64,000 nucleotides of DNA from Arsenophonus sp052401645 (GCA_052401645.1 CP198939.1:1240001-1304000); one strand, 5' to 3'. Counted from the first letter of the stretch, positions 44,463-55,670 are shown. Program-made: numbers and translations. Notes: generated by a model from the sequence alone, not told the origin.

Positions 44463-45389
44463 ATGTTTGTCGGAAAAGAAACAAAAAAATCATTATTTAA
44501 ATATATTGGAATTGTTGGTCACCCTAGACATCCACAAGCACTAGCAACTCATAAAAAACTTTATGACTGGTTACGATCAAAAAAATATAAAGTAATTATT
44601 GAGCAACAAATTACCCAACAATTAAAGTTGAAAAATGCTATTGTAGGCGGATTAACAAAAATTGGTAAAATAGCAGATTTGATTATCGTTGTTGGTGGTG
44701 ATGGTAATATGTTAGGAGCTTCCCGTATACTTTCACGGTATGAAAATAAAGTCATAGGTATTAATCGCGGTAACCTTGGTTTCTTAACTGATATTATGGC
44801 AGATAATGCACTAAAACAACTAACAGAAGTGTTATCTGGCCATTTTTTTGAAGAAAATCGGTTCTTATTAGAAGTTAATATTAGAAAAAAAAATCATAAA
44901 CCCCGTATTAGCACTGCAATTAATGAAGTCATTTTACATCAAGGCAAAGTGGCACATATGATTGAATTTGAAGTTTATATTGATGATCGCTTCGCTTTTT
45001 CTCAACGTTCAGATGGATTAATTATTACTACACCTACTGGTTCAACCGCTTACTCACTCTCTGCTGGAGGCCCTATACTTACCTCAAATCTTGAAGTTAT
45101 CGCGTTAGTACCTATGTTCCCTCATGCCCTTTCATCGCGACCGTTAGTCATTAGCAGTAATAGCAATATTAAATTAAAATTTAAACAAAAAAATATCGAT
45201 TATAAAATCAGTTGTGACAGCCAAATTGTTTTATCAATACAAGATGATGATGAAGTATTAATTAAAAAAAGTAGTAAAAAACTCAATCTTATCCATCCAA
45301 AAGATTACAATTATTTTGATGTATTAAGCTCAAAATTAGGCTGGTCAAAAAAAATATTTTTATTTTTAATTGCAATTTTGTCATATTAA
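44463..45389 (+). CDS. nadK: NAD kinase
   Basis: Phosphorylates NAD+ to NADP+, downstream of NadE in the same cofactor pathway. 308 aa. The GGDGNMLGA motif (78 onwards, with the catalytic Asp), the NE pair at 154-155 and TPTGSTAYSLSAGGP are all present. The protein runs to the usual family end LGWSKKIF and then continues for nine more, mainly hydrophobic residues (LFLIAILSY), probably because the original stop codon was lost. AAGGA lies before the ATG. Divergent from grpE, as in E. coli; recN, its former downstream neighbour, is missing. Confidence 0.96.
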   Translation: MFVGKETKKSLFKYIGIVGHPRHPQALATHKKLYDWLRSKKYKVIIEQQITQQLKLKNAIVGGLTKIGKIADLIIVVGGDGNMLGASRILSRYENKVIGINRGNLGFLTDIMADNALKQLTEVLSGHFFEENRFLLEVNIRKKNHKPRISTAINEVILHQGKVAHMIEFEVYIDDRFAFSQRSDGLIITTPTGSTAYSLSAGGPILTSNLEVIALVPMFPHALSSRPLVISSNSNIKLKFKQKNIDYKISCDSQIVLSIQDDDEVLIKKSSKKLNLIHPKDYNYFDVLSSKLGWSKKIFLFLIAILSY

Positions 45390-47179
45390 AATGATGAATA
45401 TTATTTATTGTTAATGACTTTATTTTAAATAAAAAGAAGTCATATAATTTCATATTCAAGATAATAATTAATATTATTTTGACTTAATATAAATTATATA
45501 AAATAAATTATAATCGATATATTAAGTTATGTTTATAAAAACTCTATAACTTATATTAATATTATATTAGTGATGATGTTCCATTTTATTCTTATGCAAA
45601 AATTCGTATATACTATTTTTTTGTTGATATGTTTTAAAATATTATTAAATAAAATTATAAATTAAATAGAATAATAAATATATGTATTACATAAAATTAT
45701 TACTACTGATGTAATATGGTATTTATACTTAATACTTATTAAATAGAAGATTAGATATAAATTATGTAATTCTATTTTTAGAATTACATAATTTATAATA
45801 TTGTATTTAAATAATATAAAATCATTAATCATTATTAATGATTAATTAATTACTAATTACGTAAACAAAAAAATTATTTTTAAAATAAAAATTAATATAG
45901 AAAAATTAAAATCAATATTTTATAAAGAATTAATAAAATTTCAATAATAATCATCTTTAATATTATCATATTTAACGATTTATTAAATAAATTATTTAAA
46001 ATAATTGAAATTTATATTTTGAGAATTTAAATAAATATCAAGAAAATTATAAAAATGTTAAAGAACTAATAAATTTTAAAAAAATATTTTTTAAAGTTAA
46101 AATAAATTAATAAATTATCAATAGTAATAAATAAAGAAATAGAATATTAATTCTCATATTAACTTTTAAATAAAGAAATTAATAAACTTTTACTTCTATT
46201 AGAAATGAATTTAATCATTTAATTAATATCTTATTTCTAATAAGAAACATTAATCTTATTTTATAAAATAAGTAATAAATTAAATTAATTATAATAATCA
46301 TAAAATATATATTATCTAATAAACTTTTTAAATTATAAAAACATAGTAATATATAGCTAATAATATAAAATTATATCTGAATTGGTATTCAGAATAAATT
46401 AATAAAAAATATTTTTTAACTATATAAGTAATTATTTATCATGTTATATTAATATACATTAGAAAAATAAATAAATTTCATGAAATCTAATATGACATAC
46501 AATTAAATTTAATTAATTAATAATGATATATACATTAGTTTTTAATATTTCATGAAATTTTAAGATAAATAAAAAATTTTAATTTTAAATCATTATAAAA
46601 AATGATAAAAAATTAAATAAAATTTTGAACCTTATTATAAAATATAATAGATAACTAAATTAAAAATTTATAAAAATTATTTTTAATTTAAAATTAAATC
46701 TATTATATTAACTATATTAAAACAATAAAAGTTAAAAATTAATATCGTTAATTTTTTTTTTAAAAAAAAAAGTTAAAGTCAATACGATTAATCGTCATAT
46801 ATTATATGGATTTTAAATTTATTATCTGAATTAGATAATAAATTAAAATTTAATTTTATTCTAAATTAATTTAAGTTAAATATAATATAGAAATATCATA
46901 ATTTATTTAAAAAATAAACCTATAATTATATAATAATAATATAATATATAAAATAGAAATATAAATAAAATTTATAAATAAAAACTTAATTAGATAAAAT
47001 TCTATAATACTAATCAGTTTTAAAGAAAATAAGAAAAGAAAAACATTATAAAATAATTAAAATATGCATATTATATAAAATATTAAACTTGAATATATTA
47101 TAAGTGATATAAAACTTAAAAAGTTTTTAATTTTATAAATTATCTATTATTACAGATAATTTAATTATTAAAGGAATAT
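45390..47179. other. Gap between nadK and bamE where recN has been lost
   Basis: E. coli recN occupies this place; the 1.8-kb gap is about the length of recN but contains no usable frame and no Walker motif. It holds one of the longest perfect hairpins (45756-45797), a smaller one near 45827-45849 (11-bp arms) and an 18-bp palindrome near 46257-46274. Confidence 0.6.
45756..45797. repeat. Perfect inverted repeat, 19-bp arms, TTTT loop
   Basis: 45756-45774 pairs base for base with 45779-45797, including G-C pairs at 45766/45787 and 45772/45781. It lies 370 nt beyond the nadK stop in the former recN region; no T-run follows, so it does not look like an ordinary terminator. Confidence 0.92.
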
Positions 47180-47527
47180 ATGATCATACATTTTAAACTA
47201 TTAATTTCTATTGCTATACTTGCTTCTATTTTAACAACGAGTTGTTCTATATTAGAACGAGTTGTTTATAATCCTAATATTAATCAAGGCAACTATCTTT
47301 CTGCATATAATATTTCAAAAATCAAAAATGGGATGACTCAAGAACAAATAATTTATATATTAGGAACTCCGATGCTAAAAGAACTTTTTGGTGAACAAAT
47401 TTGGTATTATATTTTTCGTCAACAACTTAACTATAAAAAAATTAAACAACAAACACTAATAATTACTTTTGATATAAATGGTATTTGTGTTAATATTAAG
47501 AATAAAATTAGCTTATTAACAATATAG
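47180..47527 (+). CDS. bamE: Outer membrane assembly lipoprotein BamE (SmpA)
   Basis: Lipoprotein subunit of the BAM complex that inserts beta-barrel proteins into the outer membrane. 115 aa. Signal peptide with lipobox ILTTSC; the lipidated Cys is at 22. The mature part SILERVVYNPNINQGNYLSAYNISKIKNGMTQEQIIYILGTP follows the E. coli sequence closely. AAGGA at 47171-47175 fixes the ATG. Its presence fits with the usher in this window, a barrel that would need the BAM machine. Converges on rnfH. Confidence 0.95.
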   Translation: MIIHFKLLISIAILASILTTSCSILERVVYNPNINQGNYLSAYNISKIKNGMTQEQIIYILGTPMLKELFGEQIWYYIFRQQLNYKKIKQQTLIITFDINGICVNIKNKISLLTI

Positions 47528-47558
47528 AGAAAATAATCTATCTCATATAATATTTTCA

Positions 47559-47596
47559 AGACTATTAATATTTGTTAAAATAAACATCAATAGTCT
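47559..47596. terminator. Possible bidirectional terminator between bamE and rnfH
   Basis: AGACTATT (47559-47566) pairs exactly with AATAGTCT (47589-47596), and an inner TGTT/AACA stem is possible. It lies midway between two convergent stop codons, and its paired G and C bases stand out locally. The T-runs on either side are broken, so termination is inferred mainly from position. Confidence 0.35.
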
Positions 47597-47643
47597 CGTT
47601 TATATATCTAGAATTGTATAAAAAAGCTAAATTGATACTTAAA

Positions 47644-47955
47644 TCATCTATTAATAAGTAATTTATTAAGATTTTTTTTAAATTTTTCTGCACGTTTACG
47701 ACGTATTTCTTTTGGATTATAAAGCAAGGAGCGATAAATTTCAATACGATCACCTTCGGATAAGATATCTGATAATTTAGCTAATTTACCATAAAAACCA
47801 ACTTTATTTTTATTTAAATCAATATCATCACAAATCGATAAAATACCTGATTTTATAATCGCTTCTTCAATACTAATTTCATTTTTTAACTTTACATATA
47901 ACAAAAAATGCCTATCTGGCAATGCATAAATAATTTCAATATTTATTTTAACCAC
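47644..47955 (-). CDS. rnfH: RnfH family protein
   Basis: Small ubiquitin-like-fold protein of unknown function, conserved next to ratA; the old link to the Rnf complex is by name only. From the GTG at 47955 (GAGG six bases upstream) the product is 103 aa and starts MVKINIEIIYALPDRH, in line with E. coli RnfH. An ATG four codons upstream is possible. DIDLNKNKVGFYGKLAKLSD and GDRIEIYRSLLYNPKEIRRKRAEK match the family. The start overlaps the ratA stop by eight bases, so the pair is translationally coupled. Confidence 0.9.
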   Translation of the reverse strand: MVKINIEIIYALPDRHFLLYVKLKNEISIEEAIIKSGILSICDDIDLNKNKVGFYGKLAKLSDILSEGDRIEIYRSLLYNPKEIRRKRAEKFKKNLNKLLINR

Positions 47956-48382
47956 AATAAACCTCATGAGCGCGTTTAGTAAAAGATTGCATTATATTTT
48001 TAGTCAACTCTTTTAAAAAGAGATCAAAAGCGAATTCAATAAGTTTATTAGTAAATTCAAAATCAAGATATAATTCTACTTTACACGTGTTTTTATTTAA
48101 AGGTATAAATAACCAATTACCTATTAACTTACGAAATGGTCCTTTTACTAACTGCATTTGAATACTTTTATTATCTTGTAATATATTATGAGTAATAAAA
48201 CTATTTGTAATACCAGATTCAGAAACTTTAATCAATGCGATCATTTCATTATTAACATAACTTAATATCTGACTATCAAGACAACCACATAAAAATTGAG
48301 AATATGAATTTACATCATTGATTAAATTATACATTTTCTCTACACTATAAATTACTAATACAGATTGATTAATCTTCGGCAT
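47948..48382 (-). CDS. ratA: RatA, START-domain/coenzyme Q-binding-like protein
   Basis: 144 aa from the ATG at 48382, giving MPKINQSVLVIYSVEKMYNLINDV, aligned with the E. coli core MPQISRTALVPYSAEQMYQLVNDV; a TTG seven codons upstream is less likely. The START-like fold pattern, KGPFRKLIGNWLFIPL and LDFEFTNKLIEFAFDLFLKEL are conserved. In E. coli RatA was described as binding 50S subunits, while related eukaryotic Coq10 proteins bind ubiquinone; which role applies here cannot be told. It precedes rnfH with overlap and is divergent from smpB. Confidence 0.92.
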   Translation of the reverse strand: MPKINQSVLVIYSVEKMYNLINDVNSYSQFLCGCLDSQILSYVNNEMIALIKVSESGITNSFITHNILQDNKSIQMQLVKGPFRKLIGNWLFIPLNKNTCKVELYLDFEFTNKLIEFAFDLFLKELTKNIMQSFTKRAHEVYCG

Positions 48383-48541
48383 AATCTTTTTTTCACTATT
48401 CAAATCAAAAAAATAATAATTTTGATAAATAATTAAATAAAAATTTAAAACAATAACTTAGTTTAATAAATATTTATTTATTATCAAATAATAAATCTTT
48501 ATTGTGATATTTTTATGCCTACATAGTAGAAATTAAAAATT

Positions 48542-49027
48542 ATGAAAAAGAAAAATAGATATAAAGCTAGTTTAGAAACAATTATTTTAAATAAAAAAGC
48601 TCATCATGAATATTTTATCAATGAAGAAATTGAAGCAGGTTTATCTTTAATGGGTTGGGAAGTTAAAGCACTACGTTCTGGTGGAAAAGTTAATATTGTT
48701 AATAGTTATGTTTTATTGAAAAACAAAGAGATGTATCTTATTGGTATAACAATTACCCCATTAAAAATGGCTTCATCCCATATTGTTTGTGATCCAATTC
48801 GTGTGCGAAAATTATTATTGAATAAACGTGAACTTAATTCATTATTCAGTAAAATTAATTATAAAGGATATACAGCTATAGCGTTATCACTATACTGGAA
48901 AATGGCCTGGTGTAAAGTAAAAATTGGGATCGCAAAGGGTAAAAAAGAACATGATAAGCGTTCTTGTATTAAAGAAAAAGAATGGAAACTAGATAAATTA
49001 AGAGTTATAAAAAACTCAGAACAATAA
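48542..49027 (+). CDS. smpB: SsrA-binding protein SmpB
   Basis: Binds the tRNA-like end of tmRNA and brings it to stalled ribosomes. 161 aa, against 160 in E. coli. The OB-fold core is well conserved: HEYFINEEIEAGLSLMGWEVKALRSG, NSYVLLKN and YWKMAWCKVKIGIAKGKK. The basic C-terminal tail KKEHDKRSCIKEKEWKLDK, which probes the empty mRNA channel, is present. Its RNA partner gene ssrA begins 57 bases downstream, the usual arrangement. Only a weak ribosome site is seen before the ATG. Confidence 0.97.
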   Translation: MKKKNRYKASLETIILNKKAHHEYFINEEIEAGLSLMGWEVKALRSGGKVNIVNSYVLLKNKEMYLIGITITPLKMASSHIVCDPIRVRKLLLNKRELNSLFSKINYKGYTAIALSLYWKMAWCKVKIGIAKGKKEHDKRSCIKEKEWKLDKLRVIKNSEQ

Positions 49028-49083
49028 TAATATAAAATATTAGTATTATTAATACTTTTATGGTAAAGTTAAAAAATAAACTT

Positions 49084-49455
49084 GGGGCTGATTATGGATT
49101 CGACGAAATTTATAAAACCCAAAGGTGCATGCCGAGGTGCGGTTGGCCTCGTAAAAAACCGCAAAAAATAGTCGCAAAAGACGATAATAACTACGCACTG
49201 GCAGCTTAAAACCTGAACAGAGCCCCTTTTTACCTAAACTATGCTCTTAAGTTGGTCAAAGAGTGGTCAAACATATATAAAATAAAAGAGATCGCGTGAA
49301 TACCTAACCTGTGGTTGAAGCGTTAAATTTAATCAGGTTAGTCTGTTAGCAGTGTGTCTATTCACGGCTAATTGATGAATGTAAAGATCAGACTAAGCAT
49401 GTAGTACCTAGGATATAGTGATTTTCGGACGTGGGTTCAACTCCCACCAGCTCCA
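49084..49455 (+). ncRNA. ssrA: tmRNA (SsrA)
   Basis: Transfer-messenger RNA that rescues stalled ribosomes and tags the nascent peptide. 372 nt against 363 in E. coli, CCA included. The 5' GGGGCTG pairs with 3' CAGCTCC; GGATTCGAC, GGTGCATGCCGAGG and the T-arm GGGTTCAACTCCCACC are conserved. The tag frame runs from GCA at 49174 to TAA at 49207-49209 and reads AKDDNNYALAA, 11 residues against ANDENYALAA in E. coli. The base after the discriminator A (49455) is G, so no CCA is encoded and it must be added by tRNA nucleotidyltransferase. The GC content is far above the surroundings. Confidence 0.97.
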
Positions 49456-50932
49456 GAAATTTTCTGTTATCAACATAAGTAATAACTTTAAAAAAACAAA
49501 ATCATAAAAATTAACTTAACATAAATATATTAAAATAATCTTGTAAATATTTTCAAAAAATATATATATGTATTTAAAATTTAAAATATTTAATTAAATA
49601 CTATAATTATTAATTAAGATTAAATCTTATATCTATAAAATAGAGATGTTATACAAACTTAAAACACTAAATATATAATAACTTTATTTGAAATAATATC
49701 TTATTACCATAAGAAATTAAAAAAAATTTTTAATATATTAATAAAAAAAATAAAAAATATTTCTAAATACTTTTCCTATACCTTCAAAATTATAAAAGAT
49801 AACTTTTGTTTTTATTATATAATATTATTTTTTGATAAATATAACTATAATAATAAATTATAAGTAAAATTTACTTTTTATATTATAATTTACTTAATAC
49901 GATTTTATAATCGATACTAAAATTTCAAAAATAATTTTTAATTTCATAAATATTTTATTTTTACATTATAATTTAATCTTCTTTCTTGAATGCAAAATAT
50001 TTAATAAAATATTATATGAAAATTAAATAATATATATTTTATCAACTTTTTAGTAAAAAGGATTTTTGTTAAACAACACTTTATTATTTAAAAATATTTT
50101 TTGCTAAATAAATATTTAAATACATAAGACGATTAGATTTAAAAATTTTAAAAAATATTAAAAATATATTTTAAAATATTAAAAGATAGAAAATTTAAAA
50201 AGTTATTAACTATTATAGAAAAATCTAAAATGTTTTTTCTTTCCTTAATTAAAAATATTAATTAATATAATGTTACAATTTATATTTCTATACAAATTTA
50301 ATGTGATAGATTATAAAATCAAATTATATATTATTTAAATTAAAGAATTATCTTAAAGTTAAGAAAATTAACTTAAAATTTATAATTCCAATATTTAAAT
50401 TATAAAATTAATTAAATAATTTTATCTAGTTTATATTAGATAATATATATAAAATTGTTAATATGTTATCAATTGATAATTGATAATAATTTATATTTTT
50501 TAACAATTCTAATCACATAAATTTAAGGTAAATATTTCATCATATTGACTAGATACATAATATCAATTACATAAAGATTACGTCCATATATACTAATATT
50601 GAATAAATATATAAATATTTTTTATTAACATCAATTATTAATAATTTTTATAAAATTGATAATACAAAAGATACACTCTCAATTTTTCTATAATAATTCA
50701 TTTTGAATATAATATTAGTAATAAGTTTATAAACACAACTCAATTTAAATATTTTAGAATATATAAATAAAATTAAATAAACAAAAATTTTTATCAATCA
50801 AATATCCTCATATAATGTATTAAATAAATGATTCAATTATAAAACATAATTGATTTTCTAAATTCTTTTTATAATATAATTTTTAGATTAGTAAGATTTT
50901 TTTATAATTCTTTTTATTATTAAATAATTAAT

Positions 50933-50954
50933 AGTAAGTAAATATTTACTTACT
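50933..50954. repeat. Perfect 22-bp palindrome, no loop
   Basis: 50933-50943 is the exact reverse complement of 50944-50954; three G-C pairs, from AGTAAGT against ACTTACT, at the outer part of each arm. Confidence 0.75.
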
Positions 50955-51259
50955 TATACTGAATAACTTTTCAGAAAAAAATAAAATTAGATAAAAAATG
51001 TTATTTTTTAGTTTATATATTATATAATTTAAAATTGAATATTTTATTTAATTTATATTATATAAGTATAAATTAGATTAATTTAAAACTTTTATAAAAC
51101 TAAAATACTTTAATTTATGATATTTTAATCATCTTTATATAAATATTATATATTAATTTTATTATTAAATAAATAAAAAAAATTTTTTTAACTATCAAAA
51201 TAAATATGAAATTATTATTGTAATTTATTGTTATTCTATATATTGTAGTGTTTAGTTTT

Positions 51260-51308
51260 TTATTAATATTAAAATATAAATTAATTATTTATATTTTAAT
51301 ATTAATAA
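51260..51308. repeat. Perfect inverted repeat, 22-bp arms, 5-nt loop
   Basis: 51260-51281 pairs without mismatch with 51287-51308 around TAATT. It is the longest arm found in the window; all pairs are A-T. Confidence 0.92.
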
Positions 51309-51672
51309 GTAATATAAATATATATCAAATTTAATTTTGATAAAGAAAATAATAATCCTTTTATATAAATAAATATCTATAAAAATTAATTTATTTATTA
51401 AAAATATTATTTTTTATTTTATAGTTATTTAATTTTACTAAGATAATTGTAATCATAAATTTATTTTTTTGAAACTTATTTGATATTATAAAATATAAAT
51501 ATTCAAATATAATTTATTTTTAATTATAATTTATGAAAAAGAAATTTATTATTGTTAATAATTAATATTTATGATAAAACTCTAAAAAATAAATTTATAT
51601 ACTTTATATTAAAATTAATATTCAATTTATAATAAAAATGTTATATAGAATATTTCTATAAATATAGATATA

Positions 51673-51702
51673 ATTTTTATATTATATTTATAATATAAAA
51701 AT
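51673..51702. repeat. Inverted repeat, 14-bp arms, 2-nt loop
   Basis: 51673-51686 pairs exactly with 51689-51702 around TT. All A-T pairs. Confidence 0.7.
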
Positions 51703-51789
51703 AATAAACTTAAATATTAATTATATTTTAAATATTATAAAATATTAATTTTAATATATCTTTATATCTTATTTAACTAAATATATTAT

Positions 51790-51819
51790 ATAAGAATAAT
51801 TTAAATAAATTATTCTTAT
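51790..51819. repeat. Inverted repeat, 14-bp arms, 2-nt loop
   Basis: 51790-51803 pairs exactly with 51806-51819 around AA, with one G-C pair (51794/51815). It lies 88 nt from the preceding hairpin. Confidence 0.78.
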
Positions 51820-52772
51820 TACTTTTATATTATGTAATTTTTATCTTTAGTTATAGTCATATAACAGTTCTTATTAGTAAAATTTTTTTTAATAAAAATA
51901 TAATTATTTTATCACTAAAAATAAATAAAAAACTATATTTTAAATTACTGCTCACATCAAAATAATTAAATATTAAGATATATTTATATATGATATTTTA
52001 GTTTAATTTATAGTTAAATGATATTAATAATTTAATTAAAAAAAAAGTTAAATAAACTTGCTTTTATTTTCATAGAAAAGATCTAATAATTAATTTTATT
52101 ATATTTATTGATATATTGAAAATCATATATCTTTTATCTATAAAATAACTAACATAATAAAATATATAAAATATAATCATTATTAATTATAATTTTATAT
52201 TATATTAAATATAATTAATTAAATAACAATTAAAAATATTTATCAATAATTTATTATTAATCCTAATAAGTTATATTAATAAATATAAAATATATTAACT
52301 TATGTTAAAAAAAATTTTTAATCTTATTAATTATTTTTAATATTAAAAAATTAATAAATTAACATTATCAAATAATAAAATAGTAATATTTAGTTCTTGA
52401 TAAGATTATTAATCTTTTTAATAAAGAAAAAATTTAATCATTATTTTAAATTTTTAATTATTTTATTTAACAATTTTTGCTAAATAGAAGTATGTTAATT
52501 ATTTATAGATAATATATTAAATATAGTTATATAAAATAACTAATAAAAAAACAAGAAATATTTATATAAATAATTTAATATTATTAATATTAAAATTTTT
52601 TAAAATAAAATTATTATTAAAAATAATTTTAAATTTCTATAGATTATTATCTAATTAATATTATTTTATATACATTCAAATATTAATATTTAATTATTTT
52701 AAAAAATAAGATAGTTAATATAATATTTATATAAATCATTAATCTATTTATTTTAAAATAAAGATATCTTTG

Positions 52773-52810
52773 AAATAACTATATTAATTATTTAATTAAT
52801 ATAGTTATTT
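52773..52810. repeat. Perfect inverted repeat, 18-bp arms, TT loop
   Basis: 52773-52790 pairs exactly with 52793-52810; one G-C pair (52779/52804). Beyond one mismatch the flanks can pair further (AAAGATAT on the left with ATATCTTT on the right), so the whole is an extended quasi-palindrome. Confidence 0.92.
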
Positions 52811-52839
52811 TATATATCTTTAACTAGATATTTATTAAT

Positions 52840-52879
52840 AATATAAATAAGTTTAATTATAAATAAACTTATTTATATT
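52840..52879. repeat. Perfect inverted repeat, 16-bp arms, 8-nt loop
   Basis: 52840-52855 pairs exactly with 52864-52879; one G-C pair (52851/52868). Only 29 nt after the preceding 18-bp hairpin. Confidence 0.88.
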
Positions 52880-53582
52880 TGAATTAAATTAATTAATAGT
52901 GAAATATAAATAATAATTTTAGTAACTTTTTTAAAAAATGAATATATATATTTATATCTTATATATTAGATTATAAATAACTTCAATAATATCTTTTTAT
53001 CAAAAGTATTACTAATAAATTAAAACTGAAATATTCTTTCAATAGTTTTAAATCTTAAAATTTATTTTTTAGATTAAAATATTTAATATAAATAAAATTT
53101 ATATCTTTAATAAAAGAATAATATTAATATTATTTAATGATTATTATTAATAATTCATTATGAATTATTATTTCATAAGATAGATCGTTTATAGTTTATA
53201 ACTATTATTTTTTATGTATAGATATAAACTATAATATCATTTTTTATTTTACTTATTTAATAAATTAAATTTATTAAATATAAAGCATTCATTAAAATAA
53301 ATTAATACCATCAAATTCTTATAAGATAATATTTTAAATAAATTAATTAAAATTATGAAAATAACATAAACGAAATTAACATTAATAAATTGAATAATAA
53401 ATAATAAAATTGAATTAATATTAAAAGATTATTGAAAATATAGATAAATATATTATATTTTATTTTAGATTTATTCTTAATATAAAATTAATGATTATCA
53501 ATCTTATTAATTTATTTATTCTGTTTATTTTATATAAAAATATTTTTTTAATAATTACTTAATTAGTTATAATAAATATTAG

Positions 53583-53610
53583 AATTATTTTTTATAAATA
53601 AAAAATAATT
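53583..53610. repeat. Inverted repeat, 13-bp arms, AA loop
   Basis: 53583-53595 pairs exactly with 53598-53610. T6/A6 core, all A-T. Confidence 0.65.
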
Positions 53611-55018
53611 TATTACTACTTAATATTAATTAATTTAAATATTATCTTGGTATCAGTGATAATGAAATTATCATTTCTCTAGATATTATCTATTACTATG
53701 TAAAAACAATACTAATAAAAAATAATAATTTTAATTTATTATATTTTAACGTTATAATTAGAGTGTTATTATAATAATCTTTATTTAATACTTAATTGGA
53801 CAAAAATACTAATAATAATTATTAAAATAATTTTATAAAATTAAACATTATCTTGATTAATAATTGGAAAACAATTGCTTATTTACTTATAAAAATAAAT
53901 TGTATTTTACAATTAATTTCTTATTTTAAGTAAAATTAAAAGATTAATTATTTAGAAGACAATATATTATAATAACTGTAATTTATTTGAAAAACATAAT
54001 AGCTCATTATATTATATAATAATAATTATTAATAAGACAAATAATAAAAAATATAATTTATTTAATATTTTCTTAAAAAATATTATTTTTAATTTTAAAT
54101 TATTATTATTTTAAACTTTATTAATTTTTGTTTTATTAACCTTAATTAGTAAAAAAATAAAATAATTAGAAAATAAATAATTTTAAAATAAATAACATTA
54201 AAGATAATCAATATTAATATAGTTTAATCAGTAATTTCAATAAGTAAAATAAAAAATAATTTAATAAATCGTTATGCAAATAAAATTATCTATTTTTAAT
54301 AGATAATTAACAGAAATATATATATTACTTAATATTAATATTTTTATTTTTATTTTAAAATTAAACCATAATATATTTGTTATTTTTAATACGATCATAT
54401 AAATTATTAATTTATTTATAATTTTTCATAAAATATATATTTCAATTAAAAAAAAGTTGCTTTTAATACAAATGAAATTCAATTTCAAATAGATTGGATA
54501 AGAATATATATAAATATTTTTTAATTATAAATTAATAATTTTATAAATAGTTTTTATTATAATTTTTTTAAAATTTTTATATTTAAAATGAACCAGTTAA
54601 TTTCACAGTATATAAATTATAGTAATATATATAATATATATCTACATATATGTTTCCTTTAATATATATAAAGTTATAAGTTTATATATTTTTTGAATAT
54701 TCATATAGTAGTTTCATAGTATTTAATAAAACGATATTTTTGTTAAAAATATTAAATTCTAAAAAATAATCTTTTTATTATAAATTCTAATATTTTCCAT
54801 ATAAAAACTTACGATATTTAGTATTTTAACAATTTTTAATTATCTTTATTTTCTAAACTAGAAAAAATAGAATTATATTTATTATATATGATTTTTCTTA
54901 ATGAAGAATTTTATTTATTCAAACTAATAATTTAAAATTATCTTATGTAAGAATTTTTACTAGTTTATAATAATTCTATATTAAGTATTTAATAATTACT
55001 AATAAATTAATTTATTAA

Positions 55019-55046
55019 TAATAAATTTTATTAATAAAATTTATTA
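55019..55046. repeat. Perfect 28-bp palindrome, no loop
   Basis: 55019-55032 is the exact reverse complement of 55033-55046. All A-T pairs. An 18-bp palindrome of related composition lies just upstream at about 55000-55017. Confidence 0.75.
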
Positions 55047-55466
55047 ATATAATATATATTATTATTACAATAATTTTAATATTATTCACTTATTTTCTTT
55101 ATATTAATAATCTTTATTAATATTTAAATTTACTTAAATTACAGATTTATTTGTTTTTCTAAATCATGAAATGATTGACTTTTACTAAATAAGTAAACAT
55201 TATTAATGAGTTTACTAATAGAAAATAGATTTTTTTTATTTATTATGATTAATAGTGAATATGTTTTAGATAAAAAATTATTAATAACTAGATTGGTTAA
55301 TTTTTTAATTATACTATTATTTCATAATATGTTTAAATTTATTAGATAAATAAGTTACATTCATATTAATGATACTAATTCACGCATTAATAAACGAATC
55401 TATTTAGCATTAAGTTATATATGAAATATTAATTAAAAATTAAAATCTTTTTATTTTTATTTTTTT

Positions 55467-55488
55467 AATATCTTTAATTAAAGATATT
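55467..55488. repeat. Perfect 22-bp palindrome, no loop
   Basis: 55467-55477 is the exact reverse complement of 55478-55488; one G-C pair (55472/55483). Confidence 0.72.
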
Positions 55489-55643
55489 TCTATATTTATT
55501 ATATTTACTTAGTTTTTTTTATAATCTAATGATTATATATTATCATTAATAATGAATTTAGAAATTTATAAAATTAAAAATTCTTTCACTTATATCAACT
55601 AATAAACAAATTTATAATTTTTAACTTATGTAATTTCATAATT

Positions 55644-55670
55644 AATTATTAAGATATTATCTTAATAATT
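55644..55670. repeat. Inverted repeat, 13-bp arms, 1-nt loop
   Basis: 55644-55656 pairs exactly with 55658-55670 around T55657; one G-C pair (55653/55661). Confidence 0.75.

Noticed and set aside
49042..49060. Small inverted repeat AGTATT/AATACT before TTTT between smpB and ssrA as a terminator
   Set aside because: Six A-T-rich pairs with a 3-nt loop and a short T-run are too weak, and smpB-ssrA read-through cannot be excluded.
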